Assembly: GCF_016907895.1 (NCBI RefSeq)
Contig: NZ_JAFBCV010000013.1
Span: 1 to 64,000 of the forward strand
Length of the DNA stretch: 64,000 bases
Direction of reading: 5' to 3'
Source of the DNA: Shouchella xiaoxiensis
GTDB lineage: Bacteria; Bacillota; Bacilli; Bacillales; Bacillaceae_D
Shown here: positions 1-8,106 of the stretch, piece after piece
Numbering within the stretch: position 1 is the first letter of the stretch
Layout: every line of letters starts with the position of its first letter
The notes under the pieces: generated by a model
The model's database searches: none
The model's input: only the letters and a program-made list of their open reading frames with translations
Told to the model about the DNA's origin: nothing
Program-made: the position numbers and the translations under genes

Positions 1-8
1 GAACAGAA

Positions 9-45
9 AAAAGATGACCCCTGTTCAATACAGTGATCATCTTTT
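9..45. terminator. Factor-independent terminator, possibly bidirectional
   Basis: AAAAGATGA pairs with TCATCTTTT, and a second small CTGT/ACAG stem lies inside the loop. Reading left gives a longer T run (six) than reading right (four), so it probably ends a minus-strand or convergent gene outside the window. Confidence 0.6.
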
Positions 46-204
46 AGCTGTAGCTTAGACTTTTTTAAAATGTCCTTTACAAAGGGTACACTTTATCGCG
101 CATGACTCTCCTTCTTTTTTTATACTTTGTAAACGCACTCTTCTCTATTTGAAGCTTTTGACTAGAAATCTTTAAAAATATTACCTACTTTTTAGGTGTT
201 TTCG
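46..204. other. Intergenic region, no gene seen
   Basis: The stretch from the window edge to the first gene at 349 contains only the terminator at 9-45 and the promoter at 205-233. The part in between is AT-rich, and I see no open frame with a ribosome binding site or any RNA fold. Confidence 0.5.
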
Positions 205-233
205 TTTTGAGAATCAACAGATTAAGCTATAAT
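205..233 (+). promoter_or_regulatory. Sigma-A-like promoter for the YtvI-like gene
   Basis: A TTTTGA -35 element (205-210), a 17-nt spacer and a perfect TATAAT -10 element (228-233) lie about 115 nt upstream of the gene at 349. The leader has AAGGAGG at 329-335. The -35 is weak, so this is a moderate call. Confidence 0.5.
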
Positions 234-348
234 GAGAGTATGATCCAAACACAAGACCCATGTGAGTAAATAGATAGCCCCCTCGCTAAAAGTAAGGTGC
301 CAATTAATCACGTAATGTATTGTGTAAGAAGGAGGTTGTCTTTAACTC

Positions 349-1446
349 ATGTTTAACCGTTCACTCGTAAAAAAAATACTGATCTTGCTAGTTGCAATTG
401 CTGCAGCGCTATTTGTGTATTTTAATTTATCAGCATTTATGCCTGTGCTTCTCGCCTTATTAACAGCAATGATTTTTGAACCCTTTGTTAAGTTTACAAA
501 AAGAAAAACGAATAGCACACGCCGCTTATGGCCAGTAACGATTGTATTTCTTTCCTTTCTTATTATCTCTAGTGTTTTACTATACATATCCGTTCGCTAT
601 CTAGTTGAATCCATTTACGGTTGGACCCTTCAAGTACCCCAATACGCTCTTGAAATTCAACAGTTCTTAGACAACTTAATCCAAAATGCTCAAAACACAT
701 TGGATACCATTCCACAAGGTGCAGGGGTTATTGCTGAACTAGAACGACTATCTGCCACAATGGTTGATGCAGCACTTACGTTTACTGCTGCCGTCATTAC
801 CACTATTGGTTCATGGTTACAGTCAATACCCAACATGCTTTTTGTCTTACTTATTTATATCATTACGCTTTTTCTCTTCAGCCTCGACCTGCCGAGATTG
901 TTAAACAATACCTTTAACCTATTTAAAGATGAAACATCGGAGAAACTGCGCTTTGTTTTTAAACGAATGGGAAAGGTTTTCTTAGGCTATTGGAAAGCAC
1001 AATTTATTCTAAGCATTGGGGTTTTTGTCGTTTGTTACATTAGTCTTTTATTTATTGCACCTGGACCTGCATTAATCATGTCAATCCTCATTTGGGTTGT
1101 CGATATCATTCCTCTATATGTTGGACCAGCCTTAATATTAGTTCCTTGGGGACTGTTTGTTATCATTCTAGGAAATACAGCTACGGGGATTCAATTAATG
1201 GTTCTTGCACTTGTTTTATTGATTATACGTCGCATCATTGAACCAAAAGTTCTTGGCGATTCAATTGGACTAAACGCATTGCCTACCGTTTTATCTATGT
1301 ACTTCGGTTTTGTTTTCTTTGGTGTAATGGGTTTAATTCTTGGACCATTCGTATACATTGCGATTCGCTCAGCAAAAGAAGCAGGGCTCTTTCAATTAAC
1401 TGCTGAAAAATCCCCACTTACCAGTCAACCTGGTAAACCGAAGTAA
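349..1446 (+). CDS. AI-2E family permease, YtvI-like sporulation membrane protein
   Basis: The 365-residue protein has about eight hydrophobic segments: a pair near residues 8-45, one at 65-90, and a cluster from about 150 to 345. This is the AI-2E/PerM exporter layout. The C-terminal half has the family-typical stretch around 'IIEPKVLGDSIGLNALPT' (residues about 295-312). Its size and N-terminus resemble B. subtilis YtvI, whose role in sporulation is poorly defined; other paralogues in this family are possible. The start follows AAGGAGG with good spacing. The gene stands alone: it has its own promoter upstream and a strong hairpin downstream. Confidence 0.72.
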   Translation: MFNRSLVKKILILLVAIAAALFVYFNLSAFMPVLLALLTAMIFEPFVKFTKRKTNSTRRLWPVTIVFLSFLIISSVLLYISVRYLVESIYGWTLQVPQYALEIQQFLDNLIQNAQNTLDTIPQGAGVIAELERLSATMVDAALTFTAAVITTIGSWLQSIPNMLFVLLIYIITLFLFSLDLPRLLNNTFNLFKDETSEKLRFVFKRMGKVFLGYWKAQFILSIGVFVVCYISLLFIAPGPALIMSILIWVVDIIPLYVGPALILVPWGLFVIILGNTATGIQLMVLALVLLIIRRIIEPKVLGDSIGLNALPTVLSMYFGFVFFGVMGLILGPFVYIAIRSAKEAGLFQLTAEKSPLTSQPGKPK

Positions 1447-1455
1447 GTTCAAGTA

Positions 1456-1483
1456 AAACAGCCTGTCGTTCTACAGGCTGTTT
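1456..1483 (+). terminator. Rho-independent terminator of the YtvI-like gene
   Basis: AAACAGCCTGT and ACAGGCTGTTT form a perfect 11-bp stem with a 6-nt loop, starting 9 nt after the stop codon at 1446. Confidence 0.85.
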
Positions 1484-1779
1484 ATTGTTGGGAAATAATT
1501 TTCTCTACAAACAAGATTTACAGTCAAATCATCGCAAATTACATAAAAACCTATCATCTATACCCCCTTAATTACAAAATAATGACATGTTTCGTTCGAC
1601 AAACATTGGGAAATTTCAAATATATCACTCTTTTAATTATAGTTTATGTATAATTACACTAATTCAGATAAAAGGAGTGATTAGAAGCAATCTTAACAAT
1701 TTTGTTTAAGAATTCGTCTAGTTTAGTACTCAAAATGAACCGTTTTAAAGAAAACTAAAAAACCCTATTGGAGGAATTT
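1484..1779. other. AT-rich intergenic region, leader of the secreted protein gene
   Basis: About 300 nt lie between the terminator and the next start codon. The stretch is very AT-rich with several TATAAT-like words around 1635-1660, so the promoter cannot be placed with certainty. An AAAGGAGTGATTAG segment near 1671 looks like a ribosome binding site, but the frame after it is only about ten codons and has no spacing from the SD, so I do not call a leader peptide. Confidence 0.4.
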
Positions 1780-2097
1780 ATGATTAAAAAATCTCTTTTC
1801 CTATTACTGTCTGTTCTAATGTTATCACTAACAATCGCTCCAAATTCATCTTTAGCAACTAGTTTACCTCATCCCAATGAAATGACTAAACAAGACGTAG
1901 AAATTCAAAACACGATGCGAATAACTCATAGTTATGTTGGTCCTTCAGGTAACATACCAAGTACGTATCGTTATAACCGTAACGGCTGGGTAGGGACTCT
2001 TAATTACACACATTTTACTTATACAAGTAATACTTATCAATGGAGATATCATTTTAGTGGCACAGTCACTTGTGTCAATGCACCTTGTCCAATGTAA
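1780..2097 (+). CDS. Small secreted protein, function unknown
   Basis: Predicted product of 105 residues. The N-terminus (MIKKSLFLLLSVLML followed by a polar stretch) is a Sec signal peptide, with a likely cut after 'SLA' near residues 23-26. The mature part is about 80 residues, rich in Tyr, Thr, Asn and Trp with alternating polar and aromatic positions, which suggests a small beta-sheet domain. Two Cys near the end (CVNAPC) could form a disulfide. The ATG at 1780 is chosen because GAGGAAT lies just before it; an upstream TTG at 1768 would put the SD inside the gene. I do not recognise the family. Motifs such as 'PSTYRYNRNGWVGTL' recall short wall-associated repeats in Bacillus secreted proteins, but this is only an impression. 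It is flanked by its own terminator. Confidence 0.65.
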   Translation: MIKKSLFLLLSVLMLSLTIAPNSSLATSLPHPNEMTKQDVEIQNTMRITHSYVGPSGNIPSTYRYNRNGWVGTLNYTHFTYTSNTYQWRYHFSGTVTCVNAPCPM

Positions 2098-2107
2098 CAT
2101 AATTATA

Positions 2108-2143
2108 AAGAAACTCCGGTACTGTTCAACCGGAGTTTCTTTA
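2108..2143. terminator. Bidirectional terminator between the secreted protein gene and yhfK
   Basis: AAGAAACTCCGGT pairs with ACCGGAGTTTCTT. A-rich and T-rich flanks suit both the plus-strand gene ending at 2097 and the minus-strand gene ending at 2151. Confidence 0.85.
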
Positions 2144-2150
2144 CTGCTCA

Positions 2151-2798
2151 CTATCTTATTGAATTTACCGCTTCCAGAACACTGCTTTCTCCACTTATCA
2201 AATCAAACGACTTGCCAATTGTTTTCTCATTCTCAAGAGAAGCAAGAATAACATTGGCTACATCTTCTCTTGGGATATCGCCTCGCTCCAATTCTTCGGC
2301 AATCTTTACTTTCCCTGAGCCTTCATCGTTCGTTAGACCACCCGGTCGAATTATTGTATAATCTAGCCCACTTGCTTTCAGCCATTCATCAGCGTAGTAT
2401 TTAGCTGCGCTATAATAGGGTGCTTTAGGCATCCAATTCTCACGTTTATGAACGCCGATTGCGCTAACAATAATAAAGCGATCAACATTTGCTCGTTTAG
2501 CCGCTTCCATTGCTTTAATTGCCCCGTCCAAATCAATCATAACGGTTTTATCGGCGCCAGTATGTCCACCTGAACCAGCTGTAAAAACGATGGCATCCGA
2601 CCCTTTTACAACCGTTGTTAAATCGTCTATGGAACCTTCTAAATCGCCCAGGACACCTTCAATCCCTAAATCATCTAAGTACTCCTTCTGTTCCTGTTTC
2701 CGAACCATTGCCCGCACATGATGTGACGTATGCTGTTCTAACTTTTGCACAAGATGTTTTCCGATTTGTCCATTTGCTCCGATTACAAGTACATTCAT
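2151..2798 (-). CDS. yhfK: YhfK-type NAD(P)-binding epimerase/dehydratase-like protein
   Basis: A 215-residue atypical short-chain dehydrogenase. The Rossmann glycine motif GANGQIG is at residues 7-13. 'YSAAKYYADEWLKASGLDYTIIRPGGL' (about 128-154) carries the YxxxK catalytic pair typical of the extended NAD(P)-binding family. The length and whole-protein resemblance match B. subtilis YhfK (about 214 residues). The physiological substrate is not known. It is monocistronic and convergent with the secreted protein gene. Confidence 0.8.
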   Translation of the reverse strand: MNVLVIGANGQIGKHLVQKLEQHTSHHVRAMVRKQEQKEYLDDLGIEGVLGDLEGSIDDLTTVVKGSDAIVFTAGSGGHTGADKTVMIDLDGAIKAMEAAKRANVDRFIIVSAIGVHKRENWMPKAPYYSAAKYYADEWLKASGLDYTIIRPGGLTNDEGSGKVKIAEELERGDIPREDVANVILASLENEKTIGKSFDLISGESSVLEAVNSIR

Positions 2799-2941
2799 TT
2801 TCCATTACCCTCTTTCCATTTCGTTATCTACTCTCTTTATTACCCAAGTAAACTGATCTAAAAACACATAATGCAAATCACTTGAATGATAATGACTTTT
2901 AGTATTAACTTAGGTCATCTCGATTTATCAGGAGGAACAGT

Positions 2942-3967
2942 ATGGCAAATTTAATGGAACCGATACAATTAAACCAGCTCCGGTTAAAAAACCGAGTTGT
3001 TATGTCTCCAATGTGTCAATATTCTGCTGCAGGAAAAGACGGAATTGTTACAGATTGGCATCTTCATCATTACACAAGCCGAGCAATTGGTGGTGTAGGA
3101 CTTATATTAATGGAGATGACTAATGTTGATCCAGATGGCCGAATCAGTGATTTTTGTTTAGGATTGTGGTCTGATGAACAGCGTGATGCGTTAATACCAA
3201 TTGTTGAACAAGCACATCAGCACGGCGCAAAGATAGGCATACAAATTGCTCATGCTGGACGTAAAGCTGAAGATGCAGCAAATCCAGTTTCCAGTTCTGC
3301 AGTCGCATTTAGCTCTGCTTATAAAGAACCAAAAGAACTATCTGAAACTGAAATTACTACTTTAGTTGATCAATATAAACAAGCAGCTAAACGGGCAGTG
3401 GAAGCTGGCTTTGACACAATAGAACTTCATGGAGCGCATGGTTACCTTATTCATCAGTTCTTATCTCCCTTTTCAAATAAACGAACCGACCGGTATGGTG
3501 AAGATCGCACGTTGTTCGCTAAAGAAATTATTCATGCTGTAAAAACCGTAATACCTAAAGAAATGCCGTTAATTATGAGAATTTCAGCGACTGAATATGT
3601 AGAAGAGGGCTATACCGTTGAAGAAGCGATTGCATTTTCACGAGAATTGGTACAGGCAGGCGTCGATGTGCTTGACGTAAGCTCTGGCGGAGAGGGCAAG
3701 CCAGATCCTGGTAGATTTCCTGGAACCTTTGGAGGTTACCAAGTCCCCCTAGCCCGTAAGTTAAAAGAGGCGCTAAACATCCCCGTTATCGCTGTCGGAA
3801 TGTTAGATAACCCTGTACTAGCCAATAGCGTTTTGCAGAATGGCGATGCAGACCTAATTGCTATTGGTCGTGGACTATTATCAAATCCATATTGGACGTT
3901 ATCCGCTGCCGAAACACTTAAGCTTGAAAAAGATGTACCAAAACAATATCAACAAGCCCAGTTCTAA
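2942..3967 (+). CDS. namA: NADPH dehydrogenase NamA (old yellow enzyme, YqjM)
   Basis: A 341-residue FMN-dependent ene-reductase of the OYE family, which reduces activated C=C bonds of alpha,beta-unsaturated carbonyls with NADPH. Family marks are present: the redox-tuning Cys25 in 'SPMCQYS', the substrate-binding His pair in 'HGAHGYLIHQFLSPFSN' (about 165-182), and the C-terminal FMN phosphate loop 'DLIAIGRGLLSNP'. The length agrees with B. subtilis YqjM (338). The ATG follows GGAGGAACAGT. It is monocistronic, with a strong terminator downstream. Confidence 0.93.
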   Translation: MANLMEPIQLNQLRLKNRVVMSPMCQYSAAGKDGIVTDWHLHHYTSRAIGGVGLILMEMTNVDPDGRISDFCLGLWSDEQRDALIPIVEQAHQHGAKIGIQIAHAGRKAEDAANPVSSSAVAFSSAYKEPKELSETEITTLVDQYKQAAKRAVEAGFDTIELHGAHGYLIHQFLSPFSNKRTDRYGEDRTLFAKEIIHAVKTVIPKEMPLIMRISATEYVEEGYTVEEAIAFSRELVQAGVDVLDVSSGGEGKPDPGRFPGTFGGYQVPLARKLKEALNIPVIAVGMLDNPVLANSVLQNGDADLIAIGRGLLSNPYWTLSAAETLKLEKDVPKQYQQAQF

Positions 3968-3993
3968 CAATACATGGCACGATCAAACAGAAG

Positions 3994-4030
3994 AACAGCA
4001 AGCCATCATTAGACGGCTTGCTGTTTTTTT
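3994..4030 (+). terminator. Terminator of namA
   Basis: AACAGCAAGCC pairs with GGCTTGCTGTT and is followed by a run of T. Confidence 0.9.
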
Positions 4031-4073
4031 ATTCATAAATAAAAAACCCTTCTATATGAAAGGTTTCAAGTGA

Positions 4074-4146
4074 TGACCCGTACTGGGTTCGAACCAGTGA
4101 CCTCCACCCTGTCAAGGTGGCGCTCTCCCAGCTGAGCTAACGGATC
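4074..4146 (-). tRNA. tRNA-Val (anticodon GAC)
   Basis: A 73-nt cloverleaf on the minus strand. The acceptor is GATCCGT/ACGGGTC with discriminator A. The anticodon stem CCACC/GGTGG holds loop TTGACAG, giving GAC. The T arm has GTTCGAA. CCA is not encoded. It is isolated from the other tRNAs. Confidence 0.95.
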
Positions 4147-4301
4147 TCTTTATTAACAGAAGGTATGTAGGTATCTCGACATCTATTAATATAACGAAAT
4201 GAAGAATTAAAGTCAACTGTTAAATTTCTTGACGAATTTTGTGCAAAAGCGATTTATTCATGCTAAAATACAACTACTATACTGAGAGATGGTGAACGCT
4301 G

Positions 4302-4841
4302 TTGGACAGTGAAAGTTTTACTACTTCTAGATTAATTCTTCGAGAACTTTTAGTTGATGATGCAGAAGCTTTATTTCCCATTTGGTCAGATATTCGCGTT
4401 ACAAGGTATATGAAAATGAACACTCTAACAAGTTTACAGGAAACCAAAGATCGTATTTACTTTTTACATAATGAAATTAAAAAACAAGCCGCAACGCGGT
4501 TTGTCATCCTTTTAAAAGAGACAAATCAAATTATTGGTACATGCGGTTTTGAGAAGTTTTACCCAGAACATCAAAGTGCTAAGATTAGCTATGAGTTAGG
4601 AAAATCTTATTGGGGAAAAGGGTTTGCATCTGAAGCTTTACGAACGATTATATCTGATGGCTTTCAAAATAAAAACCTCCACCGTGTAGAAGCTCGTATT
4701 GAGCCAGAAAATGATCGTTCCATCCACGCCTTACATAAATTAGGATTTATGCAAGAAGGAAGACTACGGGATGTAGTTCGTAAGGGAGATCGATTTGTTG
4801 ATCAACTTATATTTTCCATACTGCGGGAAGAGATGGACTAA
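4302..4841 (+). CDS. GNAT-family N-acetyltransferase (RimJ/RimL type)
   Basis: A 179-residue acetyltransferase that would transfer acetyl from acetyl-CoA to an amine; the substrate cannot be read from sequence. The start 'TSRLILRELLVDDAEALFPIWSD' and the acetyl-CoA loop near 'YWGKGFASEALRTII' (residues about 106-120) are characteristic of the RimJ/RimL subfamily, as is the late 'NDRSIHALHKLGFMQEGRLRD' (about 141-161). It appears to start at TTG with GGTGA about six bases upstream; no in-frame ATG exists near the N-terminal motif. It stands alone between tRNA-Val and the copper genes. Confidence 0.82.
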   Translation: MDSESFTTSRLILRELLVDDAEALFPIWSDIRVTRYMKMNTLTSLQETKDRIYFLHNEIKKQAATRFVILLKETNQIIGTCGFEKFYPEHQSAKISYELGKSYWGKGFASEALRTIISDGFQNKNLHRVEARIEPENDRSIHALHKLGFMQEGRLRDVVRKGDRFVDQLIFSILREEMD

Positions 4842-4843
4842 AA

Positions 4844-4871
4844 AAAGCAACGGAGCTCGCCCCGTTGCTTT
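4844..4871. terminator. Bidirectional terminator between the GNAT gene and copZ
   Basis: AAAGCAACGG pairs with CCGTTGCTTT in the short gap between the convergent stop codons. Confidence 0.85.
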
Positions 4872-4873
4872 AG

Positions 4874-5092
4874 TTAATCCTTTGCGTCATAACCTTGGTC
4901 TTCGATTTCTTCTTTTATTTCATTAATAGTAATTAGTTCTTGATTATAAGACACGTCAACTTCGCTTTTTTCTAATGAAACCGATACCTGATCAACACCT
5001 GAAAGATTTGTAAGAGCCTTTTCAATTGATGCTACGCAATGACCACATGACATACCTGTTACTGCAATAGTTGCTTGTTCCACATCATACAC
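4874..5092 (-). CDS. copZ: Copper chaperone CopZ
   Basis: A 72-residue heavy-metal-associated domain protein. The Cu(I) site MxCxxC is 'GMSCGHC' (Cys16, Cys19), and the ferredoxin-like beta-alpha-beta pattern continues to the end. It carries Cu(I) in the cytosol, normally to the CopA ATPase. It lies directly downstream of csoR on the same strand, with a 75-nt gap holding a CsoR-type operator. No copA ATPase gene follows; the next gene is convergent, so delivery to CopA would depend on a gene elsewhere. Confidence 0.93.
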   Translation of the reverse strand: MYDVEQATIAVTGMSCGHCVASIEKALTNLSGVDQVSVSLEKSEVDVSYNQELITINEIKEEIEDQGYDAKD

Positions 5093-5126
5093 TCCCTCTT
5101 AGTCTGTTTCGATCATTTTACCACAC

Positions 5127-5143
5127 ATACCCCACAATGGTAT
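5127..5143 (-). promoter_or_regulatory. Candidate CsoR operator in front of copZ
   Basis: On the minus strand ATACC-N7-GGTAT forms a 17-bp pseudo-palindrome with a G-rich right half. The arm length and spacing match what I recall of the B. subtilis copZA operator. An extended -10 element (TGGTAAAAT) follows a few bases downstream, so the operator would overlap the copZ promoter. This is based on resemblance and has not been tested. Confidence 0.6.
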
Positions 5144-5167
5144 ATAAAAGGGTAAGCAAGTGACTCT

Positions 5168-5482
5168 TTATTTCGAAAATCGACTAATCACATCCATTAG
5201 TTCAGCAATGGCCTCATCACCATTTCCATTTTTCATGGCGTCTGCTACACAATGTTTTGAATGATCTTCAAGCATTGTCATGCTTACTTTCTTTAACGCT
5301 ACTTGAATGGCAGATAACTGGATCAAGACATCTACACAATAACGATCTTCTTCAATCATCTTCTGTATTCCCCGAACTTGTCCTTCAATTCGCTTTAAAC
5401 GATTTTGCAACTGTGTTTTTTCCGGTAGATGCCTATGCGTCACGCGGTCATGCTCTATTTCTTTATTTGTCACCAATTTCAC
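5168..5482 (-). CDS. csoR: Copper-sensing repressor CsoR
   Basis: A 104-residue all-alpha repressor of the CsoR/RcnR (DUF156) family. The Cu(I)-binding triad is present with family spacing: Cys49, His74 and Cys78 (in B. subtilis Cys45, His70, Cys74). Copper binding would release DNA and derepress efflux and chaperone genes. The N-terminus is rich in Lys and Arg with 'LQNRLKRIEGQVRGIQKMI', the DNA-facing helix. Unlike B. subtilis, where csoR and copZA are separate as far as I recall, csoR here directly precedes copZ. Confidence 0.93.
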   Translation of the reverse strand: MKLVTNKEIEHDRVTHRHLPEKTQLQNRLKRIEGQVRGIQKMIEEDRYCVDVLIQLSAIQVALKKVSMTMLEDHSKHCVADAMKNGNGDEAIAELMDVISRFSK

Positions 5483-5534
5483 CCCGTGCTTTTTTTTCTA
5501 GTATACACGGACAGAGAACTGTTGTAAAAATAGA

Positions 5535-5729
5535 TTAATCCGTTCCACCATCAATTTCTTTTGTTTCCATTCTCTTAACGTTGTTTAAATTAATGAGGAT
5601 CCCTTGAATGTTCACCCAGCCGGTATCTTGCTTGATCCACTCATTCACTTCTGTATTGGGGTTATGATCAAACGTCCATTCTTCTGTTGTTCCATCACTA
5701 TAATTAATAATTAGGTTATAAGCAGACAT
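5535..5729 (-). CDS. Small conserved-looking hypothetical protein
   Basis: A 64-residue acidic protein with the pattern 'NLIINYSDGTTEEWTF...WVNIQGILINLNNVKRME', i.e. several short beta strands, no signal peptide and no membrane segment. The start ATG is preceded by AAGGAGAGATTGGG, so translation is likely. I do not recognise a named family. It is just upstream of csoR on the same strand but separated by about 50 nt. Confidence 0.6.
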   Translation of the reverse strand: MSAYNLIINYSDGTTEEWTFDHNPNTEVNEWIKQDTGWVNIQGILINLNNVKRMETKEIDGGTD

Positions 5730-5888
5730 CCCAATCTCTCCTTTTTTAACTTGTTAATATTACGATACCCAATTTGCTGGATTTGAATCACATCAGACAT
5801 TTGACAGTTACATAAAAGATACGTTAAAGTTTGATTGATTCTAGTAGGTTTTAAACAACAATAGAAAAAATGAATTGGGAGTGGAACA

Positions 5889-6668
5889 ATGGAGAAAGCA
5901 ATGATCTTTTTTGATATTGATGGAACATTATTAGATGAACAAAAACAACTTCCTCAATCAACGAAGGACGCGATCTTTCAATTACAAAAACAAGGTCACG
6001 AAGTTGCAATCGCTACTGGGCGTGCGCCTTATTTTTTTAAAGAGTTAAGAGAAGAGCTGCAAATTGACTCGTATATTTGCTTTAATGGACAATTTGTCGT
6101 TTATAAAGGAGAAGTCATTTATAAACACACATTAAATGCTACTAGCTTTACTCAGCTTGAACGTTTTGCTTCGTCATTAGAACATCCACTTGTCTTTATG
6201 TCTGCTGAAGCTTTTACTACAAACCACTCTGAGCACCCTGATGTTATTGAAAGTATTGGCTCACTAAAAATTGATCTACCAGACTACAACCCAAATTATC
6301 ATGAGCAAACTAATCTGCATCAAGCCCTTTTATTCTGTAAAGAGGGTGAACTTGAACAGTACCAAAACCGATTCCAAGATTTCCGATTTGTTCGTTGGCA
6401 CCCATATTCGGTTGATGTTTTACCTAAAGATGGATCTAAAGCAATGGGCATTTCAAAGTTTATTGCTCACGCAGGCATCGATCTGAAGAATGTATACGCT
6501 TTTGGTGATCAACTGAATGACTTAGAAATGCTTTCCTATGTTGAACACGGCGTTGCGATGGGAAATGCTCCTATTGCTGTTCAGAACCAAGCCCGTTATA
6601 TTACGAAGCACGTGAATGAAGACGGCATTAAGCATGGTTTAGCTCTTGTTGGTCTTCTAAATAATTAA
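5889..6668 (+). CDS. Cof-type HAD phosphatase
   Basis: A 259-residue haloacid dehalogenase-like hydrolase of subclass IIB. Motif I 'DIDGT' supplies nucleophile Asp9 and acid/base Asp11. Motif II is near 'AIATGRAP', and motif III/IV is 'FGDQLNDLEML' with the following 'GVAMGNAP' typical of Cof/YkrA-like sugar-phosphate or FMN phosphatases. The substrate cannot be deduced. The ATG follows GGGAGTGG. It is a single gene with a terminator right after it. Confidence 0.85.
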   Translation: MEKAMIFFDIDGTLLDEQKQLPQSTKDAIFQLQKQGHEVAIATGRAPYFFKELREELQIDSYICFNGQFVVYKGEVIYKHTLNATSFTQLERFASSLEHPLVFMSAEAFTTNHSEHPDVIESIGSLKIDLPDYNPNYHEQTNLHQALLFCKEGELEQYQNRFQDFRFVRWHPYSVDVLPKDGSKAMGISKFIAHAGIDLKNVYAFGDQLNDLEMLSYVEHGVAMGNAPIAVQNQARYITKHVNEDGIKHGLALVGLLNN

Positions 6669-6708
6669 ACGAAAGCACACTTGCTTCTTGGTGAGTGTGC
6701 TTCCGTTT
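6667..6708 (+). terminator. Terminator of the HAD phosphatase gene
   Basis: AAACGAAAGCACACT pairs with AGTGTGCTTCCGTTT with one mismatch. The stem begins at the stop codon. Confidence 0.75.
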
Positions 6709-6865
6709 AATTATTTAAGTAATTCTGACAAACAGGTTTACCTACAACTCATCCTAGGGTAATGATTAAATAGTCACGATTTTAAAATAGCACTTTATTT
6801 ATAAGAATTGTATGACAAATTACCTCCATTTGTCGTGATTAACCTTACACTTAGGAGGGGATGAA

Positions 6866-7354
6866 ATGATAAAGTCGTTTTTTATGATTAGCGCTATAAG
6901 TACTTCTATTCTTTTTTTAGCAGCATGCACAAGTGAAGTTCAAGATGATCTTTTAAATTATTTAAACGGGGATGAAATGGAAGAATTAGCTCAAATGGAG
7001 CGTGAGATTATTGATGATTATGATACAATAGCAACTTCTACAATGGAGGATTCCCAGGCAGCTAGCTTCTTAGACGAAAACGTTATTGCCCCTTATGAAG
7101 AGTTTTATTCTGCCTTAGAGGAGTTTGACATTAGCACGACAGATGTTCAAGAAGTTCATGATATTTACATCGAAGCAGCGGGCTATCAATTAGAAGGTTT
7201 TTTTGTACTTAAAGACGGTCTTGAAGCAAGTGATTTTGCTATTATTGAGGAAGGGAATGAACTACTAGCAGAGGGAAGAGCTCTTATTGATCGTTATGCT
7301 AGCGAAATAGAGACTCTTGCTGATGAAAACAACATTGAGTTAGAGGAAGAATAA
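6866..7354 (+). CDS. Lipoprotein of unknown function
   Basis: A 162-residue protein with a type II signal peptide: a hydrophobic run followed by the lipobox LAAC, so Cys21 would be lipidated and the protein anchored outside the membrane. The mature part is very acidic and helical (many Glu and Asp, almost no Lys), probably a small helical bundle. The C-terminus ends in an acidic tail. The ATG follows AGGAGGGGATGAA. No family is recognised. The strongly acidic surface is common in exported proteins of alkaliphilic bacilli. Confidence 0.75.
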   Translation: MIKSFFMISAISTSILFLAACTSEVQDDLLNYLNGDEMEELAQMEREIIDDYDTIATSTMEDSQAASFLDENVIAPYEEFYSALEEFDISTTDVQEVHDIYIEAAGYQLEGFFVLKDGLEASDFAIIEEGNELLAEGRALIDRYASEIETLADENNIELEEE

Positions 7355-7380
7355 ACAAATAAAAACCGGACTATTACTAA

Positions 7381-7416
7381 AAAACCCGCCTTCTTTTATA
7401 AAAGAAGGCGGGTTTT
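7381..7416 (+). terminator. Terminator of the lipoprotein gene
   Basis: AAAACCCGCCTTCTTTT and AAAAGAAGGCGGGTTTT form a perfect 17-bp stem with a 2-nt loop. Confidence 0.93.
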
Positions 7417-7435
7417 ATTATGTATGATATACTGA

Positions 7436-7508
7436 CGCGCCTAGCAGGATTTGAACCCACAACGCGAGAATCGGAATCTCGTGTGATATCCCCTTTCACC
7501 ATAGGCGC
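7436..7508 (-). tRNA. tRNA-Arg (anticodon CCG)
   Basis: A 73-nt minus-strand cloverleaf with acceptor GCGCCTA/TAGGCGC and discriminator G. The anticodon stem CGAGA/TCTCG encloses TTCCGAT, giving CCG. The D stem is GTGA/TCAC. CCA is not encoded. It reads CGG, a rare codon in these genomes. Confidence 0.93.
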
Positions 7509-7572
7509 ATAACGACACATCTAAATATACTTGATTAAGAGGGAGTTGTCAATGAATAACTCCCTCCAATCA

Positions 7573-7941
7573 TTATGAAGATTTATACTCTTTTTCACCT
7601 TCAACGAACATTTCTTGAAAGCGCTGGTTAATATCTTCTTCTGTGTAACCCGCTTCGCCTAAGCGTACACCAAAGTTTTTTGCATATAATTTAAGACGTT
7701 GCGACATTTTACTATATTTTTTTGACTCACTGCCTTTTGTTTCTTCAGCTCGTCCATCTGCATTTGAAATTACATTTTCAACTACAAACAATGCTTTCCA
7801 GAGCGTTTCTTCATCCATTCCTTGATGAATTGAGCTTAGCTCCGCGACTACTTCTTTGTAAAAGGTTTGAAATTCATTAAATGTAATATCTTCTTCCATA
7901 TTTAAATAAGTCTGGATTTTCTCGTATTGAGCTTGCATCAT
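7573..7941 (-). CDS. Hypothetical helical cytoplasmic protein
   Basis: Product of 122 residues, predicted almost entirely helical and mixed in charge, without signal peptide or membrane segment. A GGGGG tract lies just upstream of two consecutive ATG codons; the second (7938) has slightly better spacing. I do not recognise a family, and no motif suggests enzymatic activity. Confidence 0.6.
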   Translation of the reverse strand: MMQAQYEKIQTYLNMEEDITFNEFQTFYKEVVAELSSIHQGMDEETLWKALFVVENVISNADGRAEETKGSESKKYSKMSQRLKLYAKNFGVRLGEAGYTEEDINQRFQEMFVEGEKEYKSS

Positions 7942-8063
7942 ATGTCCCCCTTTTTTCCTTGTTATTATAGCATAAGCCTCTTTGCCATGCTATTGTCTAC
8001 GTATGATTCCTCTCGATTTAATATTTAACCTCATCATCTATCAATCAGACAATTCACCAAAAC

Positions 8064-8096
8064 AAAAACGCCAAATAACTGTCATTTGACGTTTTT
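8064..8096 (-). terminator. Terminator downstream of brxB
   Basis: AAAAACG(C)CAAAT pairs with ATTTG(A)CGTTTTT just after the stop codon at 8107. Confidence 0.7.
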
Positions 8097-8106
8097 ACCG
8101 ATCTAG

